Shown here piece by piece: positions 12,640 to 25,000 of a stretch of DNA of 64,000 nt. The stretch is taken from contig NC_079969.1 of NCBI RefSeq assembly GCF_029852145.1, positions 12,122,465 through 12,186,464 of the forward strand, in the 5' to 3' direction. The notes beneath the pieces are model-generated. The model saw nothing but the letters and a program-made list of their open reading frames with translations. It was not told where the DNA came from and made no database searches. The translations under genes were made by a program, and so were the position numbers. Origin of the DNA: Microplitis mediator. Its lineage: Eukaryota; Arthropoda; Insecta; Hymenoptera; Braconidae. Within the stretch, counting starts at the first letter, position 1; the number at the start of each line of letters is the position of its first letter.

Positions 12640-12963
12640 GCCAGTTTTTCAAACCGGGTTTATTTTTATTCGCATTTAAATTAGTAATATACCTATAGAT
12701 ATACTAGCAATATTAATTCAAATCCGAGTTAAGGGTCGCCAGTACTAAACGAATTTTCGAATTTTACTGTTCTAATTACATTTTGAATAATTACGTCACT
12801 CGAATGATGAAAACCTTCCGAAAAAGTTTGGCTTTCACATTTTTTCGGAAGCTATAAAAATTTCTGTAGTAACAATTGATTAATAAATGAAAAGAAAAGT
12901 AAAATTCAAAAATTCGTTTAGTACGGTCCAGCCTTAAAAATAAACCCGGTTTGAAAAACTGGC
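12640..12963. mobile_element. TIR element, 324 bp, with a nested MITE (12732-12935)
   Basis: The outer ends match exactly over about 30 bp (GCCAGTTTTTCAAACCGGGT and inverse). The inner element begins GGGTCGCCAGTACTAAACG and ends in its near-inverse, bordered by TTAA on both sides. It belongs to the same family as 3168-3367. Confidence 0.8.
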
Positions 12964-13106
12964 ACTCAGCGTTATCATTTCATTGAAAACTCGGCCAATT
13001 GCTTCAGGAAAGCTGATTGGTAGACCGTAATTTTTCCCTAGAAGGGGACCAGCGACAAATTTAACATTTAGATGGTTGACCCAACCCCTTCCTGAACCTC
13101 TCTAAT

Positions 13107-13309
13107 CTAGTAACCTTGAAATACCAGTTCCCAGTACCAGGCATCAATGCTCCAAGCTGTAGTGGTTCTCACACTCACGGTCTCAACAATCTCTCCAGTG
13201 TGTAAACGGACTTTGTGGCTAATTTCAGGATCAGGATAGTCTGAGTTTAATCTCCGTGTATATGCATATCCTGAGTGCGTCACCGTGTATTTTACCAGTA
13301 TGACGTTAA
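13107..13309 (-). CDS. Unrecognised coding-like stretch, possibly a terminal exon
   Basis: On the minus strand 66 codons run without a stop from about 13309 to a TAG at 13107-13109. The composition is ordinary protein-like (four W, several H, Y, R and D residues; it closes AWYWELVFQGY-like after an IDAWYW block) and the local base composition is less AT-rich than its surroundings. No ATG opens it and an in-frame stop sits just upstream, so if real it must be the last exon of a spliced minus-strand gene or a fragment of a mobile element. A possible acceptor (CACTCAG) falls inside it. I do not recognise the family. Confidence 0.3.
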
Positions 13310-14450
13310 ATTATTTCTTAATATTTTATTTTCATGTTTTTAAAACCTTTTATAATTTTACAGAAACTCACCTAAATTACTACTGATATATATATATACT
13401 TACAAATTTACTAAAAAAAAGTGTAGTTTGTAATAAATAATGTTCGTAATTTATTGTGGTAGAAAAATAACCATTTTCTGACGGTTGTTTTCCATGACAT
13501 TTCGTAAATTCAACACTGGACGTCAGCTCACTCGAGTCAGTTTCAGTTCTTTGGATACCAACTGTTTAGTGAAGTTTCCATGTATATTCAATGTATGAGC
13601 TATGCACTGTAAAGGCGTTGGCGATTTCATCAAGTGTGGTTACATTAACGTTATTATTTGTGATCAATTTAATGGTAGAAAATTACCGTAAATATTAATC
13701 ATTATTTAATCAATTAATACTTTTTGTGATTATAAGTTTACATGGCATTAGATATCGATATTATATGTCTTATTTAAATCGGCAACAGTTTATACTCGTA
13801 TGGTGTTTGCTATGTTCTGCATGAAAAAAGTCATACTTTTGAATATTTTAGCAAATTAATTACATGCAAGTTTATTTAATATCATTAATAGAATTTTATA
13901 AATTAAATCATTTATTTATCGACATTATAAATTATAATTTCCTGTACAATTAAACGAGTTTTTTAAATATTTAAACATTCAGCAAATTGTTTAGAAAATT
14001 TCACTCAGTACAACTAATTATTAAGATATTTTAAATGTTTGCTGACTTTTTAAATTTAATTTAACCTATTAAACTTTTTAATTTGCTACGATATTTTATT
14101 TATTACTTTCGAAATCAACTTTATTAAATAAAATTCGCTCAGAATTTTAATCGATGTTGTTTTTTATTTTTATTTTATTTGTGTATAATTTAACAAGTTC
14201 AGTAATGATTTCATTTAATACTAAAAGTACCAGATATCTGACAGTTATATTGTCTATTTTTTTTTTTTTTAAATAAATTACTTGTGAACAGAGAAAAAAT
14301 TTCAATAAGTTTTTTCCCACAAGTATTTTTCTTTGTTTATTTAAAATGATATTCAAGTTAGCCAAAGTCTAATAATTTTTCTTTTTTTTTTTTTTCAAAA
14401 CGATAAATCATTCAAAATAAATTACACCTATAGTGTTTTCTAATTCTCCA
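13310..14450. other. AT-rich spacer, no gene seen
   Basis: There is no convincing coding frame. A less AT-rich patch at about 13500-13680 (with TCAGTTTCAGTT initiator-like words) could be a transcription start for the p120-catenin gene, which lies downstream on the same strand. That is a guess. A poly-T run lies near 14270. Confidence 0.35.
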
Positions 14451-14511
14451 TACTGAGAGAAAAAAAAATAAAATTCAAGTAATTATTTTTCTTGTTTCGA
14501 TAAATACTCAA

Positions 14512-15281
14512 CCCTGATTAAAAATACTCACTGAAAAGTATTGAAAAAAAGATGAGAAGAATTTTTTTGAATAAATCCTATTCCACAAGGTTTTCATCTA
14601 GACATAAAATTAATACTTTTCAATTATATTGAATCTAAAAATAAAATAAGAATTTCTAAACTTCCAAAGAATTGAAAAAGATTCGAATAAATTGACAGTT
14701 TTCAATCTTTCTAAATCTTCCTCAATACCAAGATAGTTCCATATTTCGGGTTAAGAGTTGGATTGAAAAAGATTCAAATGAATTGACATTTTCAATCTTT
14801 CTGAATACTTCTCAATAACAAAATAATTTGACATTTCGGGTCACGTGTAGGATTGAAAAAAATTCAAATGAATTGACATTTTCAATCTTTCTGAATACTT
14901 CTCAATAACAAAATAATTTGACATTTCGGGTCACGTGTAGGATTGAAAAAAATTCAAATGAATTGACAGTTTTTAATCTTTCTGAAGTTCCCTCAATACC
15001 AAAATAGTTCCATAGTTCCAATTATGACTTGAATTAAAATAAATTAAAACGAATTCACATTTTCCAATCTTTCTGAATCTTTTTTCAATAGCAAAATAGT
15101 TTGAAATTGGAAGGTATTGAAATGATGAAAGATTGGATTCCTTTCAATACTCTTGAATTGCATTATAAGAATTTGAAAGTATTCAAATGATCGAAATTCC
15201 AATTCCATTTAATATTTTTCATAATCTCCGTATGGATTGAAATAATTTTCAATACTTTTCCATGAGTATTTTTAATCAGGG
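14512..15281. mobile_element. Nested TIR element with a 90-bp tandem repeat
   Basis: The ends match over about 36 bp with few mismatches (CCCTGATTAAAAATACTCA and inverse). Inside, a 90-bp unit (containing AATTGACATTTTCAATCTTT and ACATTTCGGGTCACGTGTAG) repeats about three and a half times between 14690 and 15010. The middle units are nearly identical and the outer ones diverged. Confidence 0.85.
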
Positions 15282-15440
15282 AAAATAAATTAATTTTTTT
15301 TTATATTAAATTGATAGTTCTTACTTTAAACAAACTATTGCTTCACTCTAGTAATAAATTTCTAGAAGCTAATTAAGCTTCTTAAATTACTCAAAGCAAG
15401 CAAATATTTTGACAATCGAGTTGATAAATTCTCAAATTCA

Positions 15441-15645
15441 TGAGTGTAACTATAGCAGATATCAGAAAAATTTAAAATTATACGTATATAGAGTAAATAA
15501 TTAAAGAAATAATATTTATAAAAAATGCACTTTTTAATTTTAAAATTTTTTAAATGCGCATTTTCAAAAAAATTTATTTTATCAATTATTTACTCTATTT
15601 ATTCATAATTTTAAATTTGTCTGATGTCTGCTACATTCACACTCA
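15441..15645. mobile_element. Nested MITE, ~205 bp
   Basis: Long TIRs of about 65 bp: left TGAGTGTAACTATAGCAGAT, right inverted TGAGTGTGAATGTAGCAGAC. Both continue into the shared AGAGTAAATAATT, leaving a small loop. Confidence 0.8.
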
Positions 15646-15977
15646 ATCAAATTTATTACTATCAAAAGCTTCACTAAAGCCATTATTTTATTAAAAATTA
15701 GAAAGAAATTGAATAAAGATATACTTAAAAATTACAAAAAAATTCTTGCACTCGGAAAATAATTTGGTTTTATAATAATATGAAATTTCTCATTGTTATT
15801 GATAAAAATATAAAATATATAAATTTTTTCGAGAGCTGATTTGAGATGACATCTTGATGATGACATTTTTCTTAGGGTACCAAACTATTCTGAACAATAT
15901 TAAATAGAAAAAAGATATGTCTAGTAATATTTTTTTGACAAAATAAACTTTTTGTTAGTATTAAGCAATTAAATATA

Positions 15978-16170
15978 GCCGACCTCCTATAGTACTAAAT
16001 TTTGTGGCCGAAAATTGCCAAAGTCAAATTACAACATTAGGAAAAAATTACGACTTCTCATCTTAGGTTTTTGTACTGGAAGATTCGTCAGATTTTTATC
16101 TATTTTATGCAATTTTTTATTTGACTTTGGCAACTTTACGCCACAAAGTTTAGTACTATGGGAAGTAGAC
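15978..16170. mobile_element. Nested MITE, ~193 bp, TA-flanked
   Basis: Left GCCGACCTCCTATAGTACTA and right inverted GTCTACTTCCCATAGTACTA continue through a shared TTTGTGG and TTGCCAAAGTCAAAT. TA lies at both borders. Confidence 0.8.
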
Positions 16171-16772
16171 TAATAAAATACTTGAATAAAGTATTTATTT
16201 AACTTGATTGAAAAAAATAAATGCTTGGCACTATTTAAGTAACTGAAATACTTGAATCAATCATTTTTCATTGAAAATGTACATTTTTTTCTCTCAGTGT
16301 AATTTTTAATGTCTAATATTTTCAGTATCATGTTTAAATTGCATGAATTAAAATCTTCATGAAGATAAAAAAAAATATGAACAGTTGGAAGATGGATGAT
16401 CTAAATGAAGATAGTGGAAGAAAAAGAGGGTGGAGTGAGACCAAGTTGATATTGAGTAGTCCTCCACCAGCCTGCTCTTCTCCTTTCTTCAAAAATCTTT
16501 TTTATATTTCTAAAATTACTAATACTTGTTTTCACTTAAATCTTTAATTCCATATCTTTATGTTAATTTATATATTTTCATGTTTTACTTTAACGGACAT
16601 ACTTGCATATTCCATTCAATAAATGATAAATGAGTAAACTGTCAAGTGAAAATAATTAATTATTCTAGACATTATAACTGTAATACAAAATAATAAGTGT
16701 CTATTGACTTATGAATTTTTATTGATAATCATTTTGTTTAATTACATGGATCAATTATATTTTTTTTTACAG

Positions 16773-16847
16773 ATGGACCTAATTTTTTACACTTGTCATT
16801 AAACCATTGACTGGATTATCTTCGATCAAAAAATGCATATGATAAAG
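16773..16847 (+). other. Possible noncoding 5' exon of p120-catenin
   Basis: A good acceptor (poly-T then ACAG) and a donor (AAAG|GTTAGA) bound 75 bp containing an early in-frame stop. It would be untranslated. There is no independent support. Confidence 0.15.
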
Positions 16848-16997
16848 GTTAGAAAATTTTGTTCTTAAATTTATCATATCCATTTATTATTATAAATATT
16901 TATTTAGGTAATAGTCTAGAAGTGGGGCTTCATATATTTTTCAAAGTTCCGAGTGTTTAAATTTTAAATTTCTATAAATAAACTTTCCACGTGTTTA

Positions 16998-17220
16998 CAC
17001 GCAGAGAATTTTTGAGCATAAGTTACCCACAAAATTTGGTACTGTAAGAACATCTAGCCAATAACTAAATTTTTACTATGTTGTTAGTAGAAATTGCATT
17101 TCATTTACATTCTATCGAGTAGTACATTTTACAATGTGCATGGGAAAAATTTAGACATTTTCACATGTCCTCACAGTATCGTATTTTTTGGGTAATTTTT
17201 ACTAAAAATTTCTCTGCGTG
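16998..17220. mobile_element. MITE, 223 bp, CACGCAGAGAA ends, TA-flanked
   Basis: TIRs of about 65 bp (CACGCAGAGAATTTTTGAGC and its near-inverse) with TA on both sides (16996-16997, 17221-17222). Confidence 0.85.
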
Positions 17221-17604
17221 TAGTTAAATGTGGGATTAAATTTTCTGGCCTTAGTTTTGTCTATAATACATGATATCTATTTAAACTTTGCACCTAAACG
17301 GTAAAAACCTGACCAAAGTATCATGAAATTTCACAAATCTTCCATAGTAAAATTTTACATGTATAATAATAATTTTCATATAAAGCTGTAAGATGAATGG
17401 TGGAGTTTCAAAGGTTGATCTAAGAGTTACAATTATTTTGAGCACTTGAGTACTTCAAAATTGGCATATTTCTGTTATTTCATTAATTTTACGGTGCACA
17501 ACATCTCATTTTGTACAGCGATGTAAGTAGTTTGGACAGTATTCGCTTCCCTTTACCAGTATAGTGCTTAGCAAAGCCCGCTACAGGGTTTTTCATGTGT
17601 TTAA

Positions 17605-18145
17605 GGTACCCGCGGATAATAAGGCCTGTCAAGTAATAAGGCCTAAGTGACAGAAATGATATTTAAAATAACCGCCTCCGCTAAAGGCTACTCTAGTAGA
17701 AGGATCTTGCATAGAGATGTTACGACAAGTTTATAGAGTCCCGATACCACGTTCCCTGTCTTCTATATTTCATCATCCATCATATGATGTCGTAGCGCAG
17801 CAGAAATTATAAAAAACAATCTAGCCTTCTGTCTTTAAAAAGTATTGTTCCTAAATTTAAGTGATGATTCATCTCTAATACCAATTTTATTAAGTATAAT
17901 TAAACTATTTCAGTTTGTTTAACCCGTAGGCCTTATTACCCTACCGTAGTAAAATAAGGCCTATTCGTATGGTTTTCGTAAAAGTTTAATTTTTTGTTTG
18001 TTTGTGGTATAAATTACCATTACTTCATTATATTTTATGGCTAATGTATTGAAATAAAGATTAATGATACATTTCGATAATTAAATGCAATATTTTCGAT
18101 TCTATTTAAAATATCCCTTAGCTAGGCCTTATTACCCGCCGGTAC
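17605..18145. mobile_element. TIR element with ATAAGGCCT words, ~540 bp
   Basis: The ends read GGTACCCGCGGATAATAAGG and, inverted, GTACCGGCGGGTAATAAGG. The word ATAAGGCCT (or inverse) recurs at least five times near both ends. Confidence 0.75.
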
Positions 18146-18409
18146 TTTATTTCGATTTCTATAGGTGGCCAACATGGTCTGACTTTACTATGACACCATA
18201 GCCGGAATGTGGTGCTCTAAATATATGGTAAAATATATAAAACACCGTGCAAAATATATAGTAAACAAATTTCAGGGACTTGGGATTAGTTTTTCTCCAA
18301 CCTGTAAATAAACAAACAAATAAATCTATCGTTGACTTTGAGGGCAGTCTTAGCCAGTGCCGCGTTTTTAATATACAAAATGACCTTGAACAGTCAACCA
18401 TATTGAAAT

Positions 18410-18765
18410 TTAATTGATCAATTTAGAAAAAAAATGAAGCACTAGTTGAAAATATGCCCACGCAGTTAAAATTTCGCTGTGATAGATTTAAAATAAATTA
18501 CTTACGGCTGTCATCAGTTAAGAGTTAAATGGAACTTGATAAATAAATTTCATCGAAATTTTCATGTCATGATGATAATTCAAACTGTCATGTTTTGTTG
18601 GCTAAAATTTACTTACCAAATTTTGTTTTATTTCTAATTAATAACAACTGTAAATTAATATTATCATTATTATGATTTTTTTCAAATTTATATTCTATCG
18701 AAATTTTAACTAAGGTGGCATGTCTTCAACTAGTACTTAATTTTATTTCTAAATTGATCAATTAA
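18410..18765. mobile_element. MITE, ~356 bp, TTAATTGATCAATTT ends
   Basis: TIRs of about 60 bp starting TTAATTGATCAATTTAGAAA on both ends (inverted). TTAA or TA at the borders. Confidence 0.8.
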
Positions 18766-19065
18766 ACTTTAATATCGTTTTAATACTTCAAAACCGTCGG
18801 ATATATCAAAAAAGTGAACGGTATCACCTAAAAATACCATTAATTATACGCTAAATATGTTAGCAGAATATTAGTGAATTATTTTCGAAATCATTCGTAG
18901 ATTAAATTAGGTTTTGTTAAAATTAATAAAATAAAAATAAGTTATTTTTATTGGAAAATACACTTATAAAAAAATATTATTGATTACTCAATACTTTATT
19001 ATAATACAGATATTTTTTCCATCTAGACGGATAGTGACAGATTGAATAAAAAGATTCCATCAGGC

Positions 19066-22000
19066 ATGTCAAATAATCAACTGGTCGATTCATGTCTGTA
19101 AGTATTTATTATATATCTAACTAAATTCCTCATTTGTTTTTATTTATATCCCCGATTAAAAACTCCGATTGTATCCTATTGAAACTCAATCGGATTTAAG
19201 TCGGAATGCATAAAATATTATTTTCCATTTGGATCTAATTTAATCCGATTTTAATATTTTAATCGGAAAATTTTATATACTTTTTCTTTTGCTATTATTT
19301 ACCGATTGAAACTTTTCAACCAGATCGAATCAGAGTTTTTAATCAGGGATTTGGTAATGGGGGTGGATCTTGATAACATTTTCTTAATAAATCAATACAA
19401 TTTCTCCTGAAAGAAACTATAATAACATTTGGCTATTGATTTTTCTTCTCTTTTTTATGCGCTATGTACATTTAATACTAAAAAAAAAATAGTGTTTCAC
19501 AAAAACTTATTCTATGAAACGATAAGTTTTTTCGAGTCTCATGAAAATTTGTTGTTTTAACATATTTTTCACAATATCAGCATCCAAGCTTCAAATTTCA
19601 GTGTCTTTACAGCCAGTCAAAACGAGCTAATTTCAGTCTAATGCCGCGACTGAATTTTAGCAAACGCGTTAATTACGAATGCCTTGAGACAGCGGGCAGA
19701 AACTAAATTGTTCCCTTGGGAAGAAACAAATATTGTTTCTGCCCGCCGACTGAAGGCATTTGCAATTTAAACTCTGACACTTGTTATTTGTTTAATAACA
19801 ATTTCAGTTCATTAATATTATTTACGTAAATGACAATTCTGACTTTGTGATTAAGTTTTATAAAAACTAGTATAAACAATAAATAGAACTGATAGTTTCT
19901 GCTTAATTATAAATTGCGAATCACAATTTACGCTTACACTAATAGTTGATGACATAATTGGTCTTAAATTATCTTGTTCCTGACTGGCTGCTGACTCTGA
20001 AACTTTAGGTTCCAATGTGGGTAATCATGAAAAATCAAGTGTGTGACAGGATGAAACAAAATTTCAGACTACGGGTGATGTCAGCCTTCGCCTACGGCTT
20101 GGGCAGTCAACTTCACCCTGGTCTGACGTTGTTTTACCCCTTGCCACACAATAAACTATTAAGAACCTTCCCCAAAAATCAGCTAGATAAAAAATTTTTA
20201 CGGGGTCGCTCACGTATTTCGAAAATTACAAAAACGATTGAAATCTCAATTGAAAATCACACCATAAATTAAAAAATAAAAAAAATTAGTTTGTTATAGT
20301 ATTACAGAGCTTTGACTAGAAGAACTGGAGAAATTTGATAAAATTCTGTATAAATTATAGTTTCAAATAAAAATTTTATCAAACATGATTTCGAGTAGTA
20401 AATTTAACAGTTTAAAATGTGCTTTTAACTAAACTTTTGGTAATTTCCTGAAATACTTGTTTGATTTTAATTTCATTTTCTGTGTAATCTACACAGGAAA
20501 AAAGGATTTTTTGGCTCAAGAAAATTTTTTTCTCACACCCCGAGAAAATTCTTGTTTTCAATTCATACTGCAAAAAATTTCTTAGGGCAAGTAGAATTTT
20601 TTTACACCCAGAAATTCTTTTTTTTTTGTGCAGAACTAAAAAAATGAATACCTTGAGAAATTTGACTGGGTGGGTTATTTATAATCATGTGTGTGTATGT
20701 CTTTATAAATAGTTCGATGCTTAAAATTTTATCATAGGCTGGTAAATCGAAGAATAGAGCAGAGACAAGAACACAACATAACGCGTATCGAAATAAAACA
20801 GAGGTGACTAAGTTTACTAATACTAATACTCTTTTGCATGAATAAATGTACGATATGTTTTATTACTCTAATCTTTCTTTATTTAAAATAATTTAAACAA
20901 AAATTTCGATGACTTTAAATAAAAAACATTTTTGTTTTGATGTCAAAAGAAGAAATTATTTCATGCTAAAAGCAATTGGATGTTAATTGATTAATTATAT
21001 GTATTTCATCAACTTTAGTGGCCCAAATGAAACAGATTATCATGCCAGTAATGGACAACCGGAAACGCATTCCGTACACTCGTCTCAATTGTCTGTACAA
21101 GATGATCCTTTGGGCGTGAGGGCGCATAATCAACAAACATCTCAACATGTATGAAATATTAAATCATATCTAAAGGCCTATCCATTTTTTACTTTAAATC
21201 AATCGATATGATCCTTGATTAAAAACTCCGATTAAATCCAATTAAATCTCAATTGGACTTCTATCAGTAGATTCAATAGGAAACAAACATTCAATCAGAA
21301 TTGCTTGGGAGTGTTCCAAATATCCAATTAACTTTCAATCGGATTCATTCAAAACTTTCGGATGAGAATTTCCAATCGGATTCCATAGGACTTTTTAATC
21401 AGGGGAATTTCAATTGAACTTAATCGGAAAAAAATATTTATTATTTTCTGATTAAATCCGATTGAATCGATTAAATTCGGTTTATTTTCCGATTTTCGAT
21501 CAACTTTCAATCTGATTCATTCTGAACTTTCTGATTAAATCCAATTAGAATTTTCCAATTAGATCCTATCGATGTTTTCAATCAGGGATTGTAAATAATT
21601 ATTCGTTTAATCTTTCAGATGACGTCTGTTACTAAAGTTATTCGTGAAGTATCACACGTAGCTTCAGAAGCAGGAGGAGTTAATTATATTCCTGTGCCAC
21701 TAATGTCGCAAGATTATTCTCATGGGAATCCCTGTTATGCCGCTGATCCATACATGGTCAATTTTGATCATTATGATTCTTACGTAGGATATAATGCTCA
21801 GTCAGATTATCCATCACATAGCGCATATGCATCGGATTCACGTTCACCCCATAGCCCACATAGTCCATCAGAACATAGTCGTACAACACCACCACATGGT
21901 AGCTATCAAATATATATATATATATATATGGATCGTTCTACAAAAAAATCATTTTTTCGAACCCTTACTTCTACCAATCTTTTGAAATTTTGCGGTTATT

Positions 22001-25000
22001 ATCCTCATAAGAATAATGACTCACTAAAAATTTTGGCTCGTTATTTAAAGTCATTTCGTTGCAATCATTTCTTTAATTTGTCGATTTTTTTTTTCTAACT
22101 TTTTCATTAATTTTTCTAAGTAAGGTAAGTGACCCCTCTATCGGCCAGACCCCCTTCATCGGCCACTTAGTCGAAGAATCGATATATTTCCATCATAAGT
22201 ACGTATTCATGCATAAATAGTTTTTAAAAAAAAAAGTAAAATTAATCTAGTTTAGATTAAACATACTCTGATTCATTCTATAATTAAATTATTTCATTAA
22301 ATTCATTTTATAATTAAAAAAAAAATAGTAGTGCGTCAGATGCGATTTCTGGTGATTTCTCATCAGGTTGGTTGAGGTTTCTTGTTTTTTCAATAACCTA
22401 TTACTAATTAAAGATAATAATAAAAGTCCGATTTTTTTTTTGTAATCTCATTAGCTCGTTTCATAGTAATTTTAGGAGTTAAAAATTTAATGATTTTTGC
22501 CTAATTTATATTAAAAATAGGGTAGCTGAATATAGATACAAGAAAATTACCTCTGTATGCATTATCGGCCACCTTAGTTTTATTTTTTTTGAGGTTATCA
22601 GCATTTTTATGCAAAATAGTCAATTTAATTTGTTAATGTCAAAATAAATAAACAAATTGATTAAGTTATATTTCAAAATAAATATAAATATTTAGAATAA
22701 ATGTAAATAAATTAAATACATCCGATGAGCTAAAATTTTATCTATAAGGTGGCCGATAAAGGGGGTCTAGGCAGGCCGATAGAGGGGACAGCTAGGCTGA
22801 TATAGGGGACATCAGGAATTGAAGTTATTTTCATTTATTATTCAATTTCTAGTAAATATTTTTACATAGATTTTTTTTGGATTTGAAGTTAAATGTATAA
22901 TCTTCAAGGTTCTATCACTGTTTTATACATGAATTGGTTTTTTATATTTTAATTCTTAATTCGAAAAAAAAATACGCTTAACTGGCCGATAGTCACTTAC
23001 CTTAGATTAAATTTTTATAAAAATAAAAGCAATGCAGTTTTTTTTAATTGAAAAAAAAGTTTCTTTTTTATCCCAAATTTTAATGATTTTAATTATATAA
23101 AATGTGTCATTTCGATAATAAAAATTTTTTTTTTAAACTCGAAATATATAAAATAATTATTGTAATTAATGATATTTTGATACTATCAGAATATATGCGA
23201 AAAGGACCTTCATATGTTGATGGTGGATACAATGACATGGGTCCAGTACTCAATCCCGCATTGCAAGATCATTATCGAATAACACCGAGTCCAGGTGGTC
23301 CAGGAGACCAATATGGTTAGTCATATATTTTTGAATTAAAATTTTCGTCAATCATTTTCCATATCATTAAACATCATTTTGTTTAGTTTTTATTCTGAGT
23401 TGATAACATATATTTATTTAAGTATGTATCTATTTTGTAGCTGTATTTTTTTCCTTCTGTAGATCCTATCACCGATACGTGGAATATAGACGATTCTGGA
23501 GTACCTACACAACATTATAATGGTAAAAAAAAAAAAAAAAAATGAATCGTCTCAAAAATACTGGGCATTAAAATCATTTTTCATTTTTACATGAATAATA
23601 ATATCTTATATTTCGAAATAAAAATATGAGCTGTAATATTTGTTATTAAGAATTTTGAATTTGTTTTAATTTTTAGATGAAAACAAAATGGCGTATGGTT
23701 ACGTATCACCATCTCCGTACGGACCAGTATCTTACGGGCCTAATATAGGAGTAGTACCAGTTCCACTTGGAAGCGACGGGCCTTCCTATGATGATTCTCA
23801 TCCTGTTACACTGCCTGGAAATTTAGCACCGGGTATTTTTGAAGATGATGTACACCTTCAGCGATTGCAAACACGGCATTCAGTGCCTGGGATGGTCAGC
23901 CCATTGGGTGATGATCCAAAGTCAATGCGTTGGAGAGATCCGAATCTTTCGGAAGTTATTGGTTTCCTTAGCAATCCAAATAACATCATAAAGGCGAATG
24001 CTGCTGCGTATTTGCAACATCTTTGTTACATGGACGATCCCAATAAACAAAAAACACGGAGCTTGGGTGGTATTCCTCCATTAGTCCAGTTATTAGATAA
24101 TGAAAGTCCTGACGTATACAGGAATGCGTGCGGAGCATTACGAAATCTTTCTTATGGCCGTCAAAATGATGAAAATAAACGAGCGATTAAAAATGCTGGT
24201 GGTGTACCAGCGTTAATTAGTTTGTTGCGTAAAACTTCTGATGCTGAAATAAAGGAATTAGTGACTGGTGTACTTTGGAATTTATCATCATGTGAAGATT
24301 TGAAAAAAGCAATTATCGATGACGGTGTTACTCTCGTAGTTAACAATATTATTATTCCCCACAGTGGATGGGATCCAAGTGCTTCCAATGGCGAAACTTG
24401 TTGGTCAACTGTATTTAGAAATGCATCTGGTGTCTTGAGAAATATATCAAGTGCTGGTGAATATGCAAGAAAAAAATTACGTGAATGCGATGGCCTCGTT
24501 GATGCTCTTTTGTATGTCGTACGATCTGCTATTGAAAAATCAAATATCGGAAATAAAATTGTCGAAAATTGTGTTTGCATTTTACGAAATTTAAGTTATC
24601 GTTGTCAGGAAGTTGAAGATCCTAATTATGATAAACATCCTATTCAATCAGTTGTACAAAATCGTATAACAGCTCCTGTGAAAGGTAAAAAAATTATATT
24701 TTCTAATAACTTTAATCATAAAATACCTTAAGCAATAGTTAGGTAATGTGATATATTTTATATGATCAAGGTGAAAATTTAGGCTGTTTTGGCGGAAGTA
24801 AAAGGAGAAAAGATGGACAACCACCGCAGAAAGAAGTAACGACATCTAAGTCAGTCAACACTCGAACTGAACCAATTAAAGGAATGGAACTTTTATGGCA
24901 GCCTGAAGTAGTTCAATGTTATCTCAGTCTTTTACAAACTTGTTCAAATCCTGAAACCTTAGAAGCAGCTGCTGGAGCGCTACAAAATCTCGCTGCATGT

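Larger units (their letters stand above)
14453..16299. mobile_element. Nest of TIR elements in a CTGAGAGAAAAA-ended element
   Basis: The outer ends read CTGAGAGAAAAAAAATAAA and, inverted, CACTGAGAGAAAAAAATGT, with TA at the borders. Two more members of this family are in cadherin introns (42467-43393 and 56252-57218) and share internal phrases such as TTTGTTAGTATTAAG. Nested inside are 14512-15281, 15441-15645 and 15978-16170. No coding frame. Confidence 0.75.

Noticed and set aside
16359..16547. 62-aa open frame with an acidic/basic start, considered as the first coding exon of p120-catenin
   Set aside because: The only donor-like site (AGTGAGAC) gives the wrong phase for the exon at 19027, and there is no recognisable similarity.
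20015..20272. 85-aa open frame
   Set aside because: Starts inside a TIR repeat and crosses the hairpin motif; no family resemblance and no splice context.
24161..24580. 139-aa minus-strand open frame
   Set aside because: Antisense shadow of the armadillo-repeat exon of p120-catenin.
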